Shown here piece after piece: positions 58,482 through 64,000 of a DNA stretch of 64,000 nt (position 1 is the stretch's first letter; every line of letters begins with the position of its first letter). The notes under the pieces were generated by a model, which worked only from the letters and a program-made list of their open reading frames with translations, had not been told where the DNA came from and ran no database searches. The stretch lies in the NCBI RefSeq assembly GCF_004328645.1, contig NZ_CP031395.1:2381501-2445500 (forward strand), read 5' to 3'. The DNA is from Hylemonella gracilis (lineage in GTDB: Bacteria > Pseudomonadota > Gammaproteobacteria > Burkholderiales > Burkholderiaceae_C). The position numbers and the translations under genes were made by a program.

Positions 58482-60899
58482 ATGGCGACCATGGCCCACC
58501 TCTTCAAACACCTGAGTCTCAAGGCCCGGCTCCTGCTGACGATTTTGCCGCTGGTGGTCTCCGGGCTCTGGTTGCTGGCAGTGCGGGTGACGGGCGTGAT
58601 GCAGAGCGAGCTCGAGCAGATGCTGGCGGCTCAGCTGTCCACGACCGTGGAGTACGTGTCCACCGATCTGGACAGCAAGATCCAGTTGCGCCAGGACAGC
58701 ATGGCGCTCATCGCGGCGGGCATCACGCCTGCGCTGCTGACTTCGCCGTCGGCCTTGTCAGCCTATCTTCAGCAAAAGAGGATGCCCTTGAGCATCTTCC
58801 CGACCGGCGTGTTCGCTGCCAACGCCGACGGGGTCATCGTCGGTGAGCAGATTCCCTTGCCGGGTCGATTGGGCGGCCTGATCACCACCAGCTCCTATTT
58901 CCTGCAGACCATGCGAACCGGTGAGCCGGTCATCAGCGAGCCGCGCCTGGGGCAAGTGGCCCAGAGGCCGATCGTGTTCATGACCGAACCCTTGAAGAAC
59001 GCCGCGGGTCGCACGGTGGGGGTGCTGGCCGCAGCCATGTACCCAGGGGACAGCCATTTGTTCGGCAAGTTGGAGTCGATCAAACTGGGCGAATCGGGCC
59101 ATTTCGTAGTGCTGGCGCCCCAGCACAATCTCATTGTTTCGGCCACTGACCAGTCCCGGGTCATGCAAGCCATTCCGACCCGGGGCCTGAATCCCTTGCT
59201 GGACCGGCGTCTTGACCAGGGGTATGACGGCCCCGGCGTGTCGGTCACGTCCCAGGGCGTGGAGACGTTCTCGGTCAGCCGCCGCATGAAGACCACCGGC
59301 TGGCTGGTGCTGGCCGGCGTGCCGACCCAGGAAGCCTTTGCCTCCATCGCCGCCTTGCGCTGGCAGGTCTATCTGGCGGCCTTCCTGCTGTCGGTGCTGG
59401 TGGCCCTGGCGCTTTACGAGATCCTGCGGCGGCAGTGGGCGCCCATCGACGCGGCCGGCGCGCGCATCCGGCGCATGACCGAGGGCCGCGAGCCCTTCGC
59501 ACCCTTGCCGATCGAGCGCAAGGACGAGATGGGGTCCCTGCTGGACGACTTCAATGAGCTCATCCTCTGGCGCAAGAAGGCGGAGCATCAGATGGAATAC
59601 CTGGCGCACCACGACACCTTGACCGGCCTGCCCAACCGGGTGCTGGTCCAGGATCGGTTCGTGCAGGCCAAGTCCCGGGCGGACCGCGATGGCGCGAAGC
59701 TTGCGCTGCTCTTCCTGGACCTTGACGGTTTCAAGACCATCAACGATTCCTTGGGGCATGGCGTGGGGGATGCCCTGCTGCGGCAGATCGCCGAGCGTCT
59801 GGGCGGCTGCGTGCGTGACAGCGACACCATCAGCCGTCTGGGGGGCGATGAGTTCCTCGTGCTCCTGTCCGGCATCGCGAGCGCCGACGACACGGGCCCC
59901 GTGCTGCTCAAGCTGTTGGAGCGGTTGCACGAACCGGCACGCGTGGACGGGCGGGAGTTGTCGACGTCGGTGTCAATTGGCGTGGCCATCTATCCGGACG
60001 ATGGCCGTGATTTCGATACCTTGCTCAAGAAAGCCGACATGGCCATGTACCGGGCCAAGGACGCGGGGCGCAACACCTATCGCTACTTTGACGAGCAGAT
60101 GAACGTCGAAGCGGTCGAGCAATTGGCCTTGCGCAGCGATCTCCGGCACGCCCTGGAGCGCTCCGAATTCGTGCTGCACTACCAGCCGCAGATCGAACTG
60201 GCGACGGGGCGCGTGGTGGGCGCCGAGGCGTTGGTCCGCTGGAACCATCCGGAGCGGGGGATGGTGATGCCGATGCGTTTCATACCTGCGGCGGAAGAGA
60301 GTGGCCTGATCATTCCGCTGGGCGCCTGGGTCATGCACGAAGCCTGCCGCCAGGCTGCCGCCTGGCGTCGGGCGGGCTTGCCCTCACTGGTGATGGCGGT
60401 CAATCTCTCGGCCGTCCAGTTCAGGCGAGGTGACGTCGAGCAGACCGTGATCGCCGTGCTGGAGGCCGCTGGGCTGCCTCCCGAATGGCTGGAGCTGGAG
60501 TTGACCGAGTCCATCCTGATTCACGAGTCCGAAGGTGTGCTGGCCACGGTGCGGCGACTCAAGCAGCAGGGGGTGCGCTTCTCGATCGACGATTTCGGCA
60601 CGGGGTATTCCAGCCTGTCCTACCTCAAGCGTTTCGAGATCGACAAACTCAAGATCGACCGTTCCTTCGTGCGTGACCTGGCGGTGGACGCGGATGACGC
60701 GGCCATCGTCCGTGCCATCATCCAGATGGCACGCAGCCTGGGCCTGTCTACGATCGCCGAAGGCGTCGAGACCGACGAAATGCTGTCGCGCTTGCGCGCC
60801 TTTGGCTGTGACGAGGCCCAGGGCTATTACTTCGCGCGGCCCATGCCCGTCCAGGAGTTCGAGCACTACCTCCACGAGCAGAACGCGCGTGCCGATTGA
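58482..60899 (+). CDS. Membrane Cache-HAMP-GGDEF-EAL cyclic-di-GMP protein
   Basis: The protein has 805 residues, starting at an ATG preceded by AGAGGAA. Helix 1 (LLLTILPLVVSGLWLLAVRV) leads into a periplasmic double-Cache-like sensor of about residues 45-295 (LGQVAQRPIVFMTEPLKNAA; HFVVLAPQHNLIVSATDQSR). Helix 2 (about 300-318) is followed by a HAMP region. The GGDEF domain has an intact GGDEF near residue 453 (SRLGGDEFLVLL). The EAL domain contains GAEALVRW, ELELTESILIHE, FSIDDFGTGYSSLSYLKRFE and TIAEGVETDEML. It can in principle both make and break c-di-GMP in response to a periplasmic ligand. A strong terminator follows. Confidence 0.95.
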   Translation: MATMAHLFKHLSLKARLLLTILPLVVSGLWLLAVRVTGVMQSELEQMLAAQLSTTVEYVSTDLDSKIQLRQDSMALIAAGITPALLTSPSALSAYLQQKRMPLSIFPTGVFAANADGVIVGEQIPLPGRLGGLITTSSYFLQTMRTGEPVISEPRLGQVAQRPIVFMTEPLKNAAGRTVGVLAAAMYPGDSHLFGKLESIKLGESGHFVVLAPQHNLIVSATDQSRVMQAIPTRGLNPLLDRRLDQGYDGPGVSVTSQGVETFSVSRRMKTTGWLVLAGVPTQEAFASIAALRWQVYLAAFLLSVLVALALYEILRRQWAPIDAAGARIRRMTEGREPFAPLPIERKDEMGSLLDDFNELILWRKKAEHQMEYLAHHDTLTGLPNRVLVQDRFVQAKSRADRDGAKLALLFLDLDGFKTINDSLGHGVGDALLRQIAERLGGCVRDSDTISRLGGDEFLVLLSGIASADDTGPVLLKLLERLHEPARVDGRELSTSVSIGVAIYPDDGRDFDTLLKKADMAMYRAKDAGRNTYRYFDEQMNVEAVEQLALRSDLRHALERSEFVLHYQPQIELATGRVVGAEALVRWNHPERGMVMPMRFIPAAEESGLIIPLGAWVMHEACRQAAAWRRAGLPSLVMAVNLSAVQFRRGDVEQTVIAVLEAAGLPPEWLELELTESILIHESEGVLATVRRLKQQGVRFSIDDFGTGYSSLSYLKRFEIDKLKIDRSFVRDLAVDADDAAIVRAIIQMARSLGLSTIAEGVETDEMLSRLRAFGCDEAQGYYFARPMPVQEFEHYLHEQNARAD

Positions 60900-60927
60900 A
60901 TGACTGAATGACGGATTCAACCGGGAC

Positions 60928-60959
60928 AACAAAAAGCCGCCCTCGGGCGGCTTTTTGTT
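60928..60959. terminator. Bidirectional Rho-independent terminator
   Basis: AACAAAAAGCCGCCC and GGGCGGCTTTTTGTT form a perfect 15-base dyad with a 2-base loop and T runs in both directions. It ends the GGDEF-EAL gene on the plus strand and the convergent aminotransferase gene on the minus strand. Confidence 0.93.
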
Positions 60960-60986
60960 CGGATCGAAAAGTGCCTGTCGTCCGCT

Positions 60987-62183
60987 TCAGATCACTTGCG
61001 CGATCGCCTTGCAGACGTAGTCCAGGTTCTTGCTGTTGAGCGCGGCCACGCACATGCGGCCGGTGTCCGTGCCGTAGACGCCGAACTCATTGCGCAGGCG
61101 CACCATCTGCTCCTTCGTCAGGCCGGAGTAGCTGAACATGCCGACTTGCTGGGTGATGAAGCTCATGTCCTGCTTCACGCCGGCGGCCTTGAGGCCGTCC
61201 ACCAGCTTCTGGCGCATCAGCTTGATGCGCTGGCGCATCTCGCCCAGTTCCTTCTCCCACAGGGCGCGCAGCTCGGGGTTGTTCAGCACCGCGGCCACCA
61301 CCGCACCACCGTGCGTCGGCGGGTTGCTGTAGTTGGTGCGGATCATGATCTTGAGCTGCGAGAGCACGCGATCGGTTTCTTCCTTGCTCGCGCAAAGCAC
61401 GGAGAGCGCGCCCACGCGTTCGCCATAGAGGCTGAAGCTCTTGGAGAAGCTGGTGGAGACGAAGAACAGCAGGCCCGCGGCGACAAACTTGCCGATCACC
61501 GCGCCGTCCTCGGCCAAGCCGGCGCCAAAGCCCTGGTACGCCATGTCCAGGAAGGGCGTCAGCTGGCCGGCCTTGACGACGGCGATCACCTGATCCCACT
61601 GCGCGGGCGTGATGTCATAACCTGTGGGGTTGTGGCAGCAGGCGTGCAGCACGACGACGGTGCCCGGCGCAGCGGCCTTCAGATCGGCCAGCATGCCGTC
61701 GAAGTCGATGCCGCGCTTGGCCGCGTCGTAGTAGCGATAGCTGGCGACCTCGAAGCCGGCTTGCGTGAACAGGGCGCGGTGGTTTTCCCAGCTCGGGTCG
61801 GAGATCAGCACCTTGGCCTTGGGGTTGAGCTTCTTGAGGAAGTCCGCGCCAATCTTCAGGCCGCCGGTGCCGCCCAGGCCCTGCACGGTGGCGACGCGGC
61901 CGCCCTTGACGGGCTCGCTGTCGGTGCCGAAGACCAGGCTCTTGACCGCCGCGTCATAGGCCGCGATGCCATCGATCGGCAGGTAACCGCGCGCCGCAGG
62001 TTTGTCCATCAGCGCCTTTTCCGCCGCTTGCACGCATTGCAGCAAAGGCAGTTTGCCGTTGTCGTCGTAATACACGCCCACGCCGAGGTTGACCTTGTTG
62101 GGATTGGCGTCGGCGCCGTATTGTTCGTTCAGACCCAGGATCGGGTCGCGCGGCGCCATCTCGACGGCGGAGAAGAGAGACAT
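60987..62183 (-). CDS. Aspartate/tyrosine/aromatic aminotransferase (class I, AspC/TyrB type)
   Basis: The protein has 398 residues. It begins LFSAVEMAPRDPILGLNEQY and shows VNLGVGVYYDDNGKLPLLQC, VATVQGLGGTGGLKIGADFL, ISDPSWENHRALFTQAGF and LHACCHNPTGYDITPAQWD. The PLP lysine lies in VSTSFSKSFSLYGERVGALS, and the substrate-binding Arg region is in GTDTGRMCVAALN. It transfers amino groups between aspartate or aromatic amino acids and 2-oxoglutarate. Aspartate and aromatic specificity overlap in this family and cannot be separated here. It is divergent from uvrB across 131 bases. Confidence 0.95.
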   Translation of the reverse strand: MSLFSAVEMAPRDPILGLNEQYGADANPNKVNLGVGVYYDDNGKLPLLQCVQAAEKALMDKPAARGYLPIDGIAAYDAAVKSLVFGTDSEPVKGGRVATVQGLGGTGGLKIGADFLKKLNPKAKVLISDPSWENHRALFTQAGFEVASYRYYDAAKRGIDFDGMLADLKAAAPGTVVVLHACCHNPTGYDITPAQWDQVIAVVKAGQLTPFLDMAYQGFGAGLAEDGAVIGKFVAAGLLFFVSTSFSKSFSLYGERVGALSVLCASKEETDRVLSQLKIMIRTNYSNPPTHGGAVVAAVLNNPELRALWEKELGEMRQRIKLMRQKLVDGLKAAGVKQDMSFITQQVGMFSYSGLTKEQMVRLRNEFGVYGTDTGRMCVAALNSKNLDYVCKAIAQVI

Positions 62184-62314
62184 AGGATTCCTAGAGGGTG
62201 ATAAGAGAGGAGAGGGTGGACCAGGGTTTGTGGCTTTCGGGAATGGCGTATTCTCGCCAATTCCTCAATGGAATCCCGGATTTTACCGGGCGACCACTAT
62301 TCGCCTGCCTCGCC

Positions 62315-64000
62315 ATGTCCGCCACGCCTTCCGCCTCTGCAGCCCCGCTTGATTCCGCCGAACCGGTCGCATCGGCCATGCCGGCTGAGACCGCGGCGGG
62401 TCAGTTCGTTTCCTTTCCCGGCTCGCCATTCGAGCTGTTTCAGCCCTATCCGCCGTCGGGGATCAGCCCGAAGCCATACGTCAGCTGGTCGAGGGCATCA
62501 ATGACGGTGAGGTGTTCCAGACCCTGCTGGGCGTGACGGGTTCGGGCAAGACCTACACGATGGCCAATGTGATCGCCCGCCTGGGGCGGCCCGCCATCAT
62601 TTTCGCGCCGAACAAGACGCTGGCAGCCCAGCTCTACAGCGAGTTCCGCGAGTTCTTTCCGCGCAATGCAGTCGAGTACTTCGTCAGCTACTACGACTAC
62701 TACCAGCCCGAGGCCTATGTGCCGCAGCGCGACCTGTTCATCGAGAAGGACAGCGCCATCAACGAGCACATCGAGCAGATGCGCCTGTCTTGCACCAAGA
62801 GCCTACTGGAACGGCGCGACGTGGTCATCGTGGCCACGGTCTCGGCCATCTATGGCATCGGCAAGCCCGAGGATTACCACCAGATGATCCTGACGCTGCG
62901 TGCCGGCGATCGCCTGAGCCAGCGTGACGTGATCGCCCAGCTCGTGCGCATGCAGTACCAGCGCAATGACATGGAATTTTCGCGCGGTACCTTCCGCGTT
63001 CGGGGCGACACCATCGACGTGTTTCCCGCGGAGCATTCCGAGTTGGCGCTGCGCATCGAACTCTTCGACGACGAAATCGAGAATCTGCAACTCTTCGATC
63101 CGCTCACCGGCCGTATCAAGCAGAAGATCGCACGTTTCACGGTCTACCCGAGCAGTCACTACGTGACGCCGCGTGAGCAGGTGCTCAAGGCGGTGGAGAC
63201 CATCAAGGTCGAATTGGTTGACCGCGTGAAGGAATTCGTGGGCACGGGCAAGCTGGTCGAGGCACAACGCCTGGAGCAGCGCACCCGTTTCGATCTGGAG
63301 ATGCTGAGCGAAGTGGGGCACTGCAAGGGCATCGAAAATTACACGCGGCATCTGTCTGGCGCGAAGCCGGGTGATCCGCCGCCGACCCTGACGGACTACC
63401 TGCCCCGGGATGCTTTGATGTTCCTGGACGAAAGCCACGTGATGATTGGTCAGCTCGGGGGCATGTACAACGGCGACCGGGCCCGCAAGACCACGCTGGT
63501 CGAGTACGGCTTTCGCCTGCCTTCGGCGCTGGACAACCGCCCGCTCAAGTTCGAGGAGTTCGAGACCAAGATGCGTCAGGCCATCTTTGTCTCCGCCACG
63601 CCGGGCGACTGGGAAAAGACCCATACGGGGGCGGTCGTCGAGCAACTGGTGCGGCCCACGGGCCTCATCGATCCGGAGGTGGAAGTGCGTCCGGCTCTGC
63701 ACCAGGTGGACGACGTGCTGCAGGAGATCCACCTGCGCGTGGAGCGCCATGAGCGCGTGCTGATCACGGTGCTGACCAAGCGCATGGCCGAGCAGTTGAC
63801 CGATTACCTGACGGAAAACGGCGTCAAGGTGCGTTACCTCCATAGCGACGTGGACACTGTGGAGCGTGTCGAGATTCTGCGCGACCTGCGCCTGGGCACC
63901 TTCGACGTGCTGGTGGGCATCAACCTGCTGCGCGAGGGCCTGGACATTCCCGAGGTGTCATTGGTGGCCATCCTCGACGCGGACAAGGAAGGCTTTTTGC
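62315..64000 (+). CDS. uvrB: Excinuclease ABC subunit UvrB (partial; apparent 1-base frameshift)
   Basis: The ATG at 62315 gives an Ala/Pro-rich start, then [14 protein letters not shown]. The frame then breaks and ends in a false stop at 62536. One base added in the G run at 62458-62461 restores [19 protein letters not shown] and the Walker [41 protein letters not shown], the beta-hairpin [38 protein letters not shown] and [20 protein letters not shown] follow. The right edge cuts the gene after about 562 residues. UvrB verifies DNA damage with UvrA and recruits UvrC. No SOS-type LexA box was seen in the 131 bases upstream. Confidence 0.93.

Noticed and set aside
62184..62314. LexA/SOS box before uvrB
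   Set aside because: No CTGT-N8-ACAG pattern was found in the gap.

Overview
The window is 64 kb of ordinary chromosome from a GC-rich betaproteobacterium. It is most likely Burkholderiales and probably a Comamonadaceae relative. This rests on the third-position GC bias, the Lys/Ala-rich N-terminal extension of RpoD, the PhaR/phasin/PhaZ set, the PCC/methylmalonyl-CoA mutase operon, and the local gene style (DUF4148, Burkholderiales-type chemoreceptors, paired PAS/Cache-GGDEF-EAL proteins). Genes are packed tightly with many 4-base ATGA overlaps. I see no prophage, insertion sequence, CRISPR array or rRNA.

Region by region. 1-8542 (minus): an aryl-polyene-type lipid biosynthesis operon cut off by the left edge. 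It holds a chain-length-factor ketosynthase, PlsC-like acyltransferase, two acyl carrier proteins, a membrane/AMP-ligase/dehydratase fusion, glycosyltransferase, LpxL-like acyltransferase, thioesterase, LolA-like carrier and MMPL exporter. 8607-20464: dusA, then the replication/transcription block dnaE, rpoD, dnaG and a gamma-glutamyltranspeptidase. 20679-24915: tRNA-Val(GAC), a triple-repeat DUF4148 protein with a divergent LysR gene, phaR and a chemoreceptor. 25070-33638: a Na+/H+ antiporter overlapping rimO, a Fur-box iron-binding protein, phasin with a PhaR-type operator, a thioesterase, an NhaD-like antiporter, a D-2-hydroxyacid dehydrogenase and a Pal-like lipoprotein. 33857-43667: YbdK with a cation antiporter, a 993-residue membrane adenylate cyclase, a long-chain acyl-CoA ligase and a PAS-GGDEF-EAL protein. 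43873-51743: the propionyl-CoA to succinyl-CoA operon (mutase, a tiny ORF, MeaB chaperone, PccB, a helix-hairpin-helix protein, PccA, a VOC protein). 51953-62183: a chemoreceptor with a C-terminal Cache-like domain, a LysE exporter, an AbrB-family membrane protein, RnfB-like ferredoxin, PHA depolymerase, YgiD dioxygenase, Cache-HAMP-GGDEF-EAL and an aromatic/aspartate aminotransferase. 62315-end: uvrB, truncated by the right edge.

Functional themes. Carbon storage is represented by phaR, phaP and phaZ at three separate loci; two of them (phaP, phaZ) carry near-identical TGCNNTGCAA dyads upstream. Odd-chain/propionate carbon enters the TCA cycle through the PCC/MCM operon. Nucleotide second-messenger and chemotaxis signalling is rich (one cAMP cyclase, two c-di-GMP proteins, two chemoreceptors).

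Quality note. Three otherwise normal genes (dnaG, the iron-binding protein, uvrB) each contain one single-base deletion inside a G/C run of four. Two of the three are housekeeping genes, so these are most simply sequencing or assembly homopolymer errors, not real pseudogenes.
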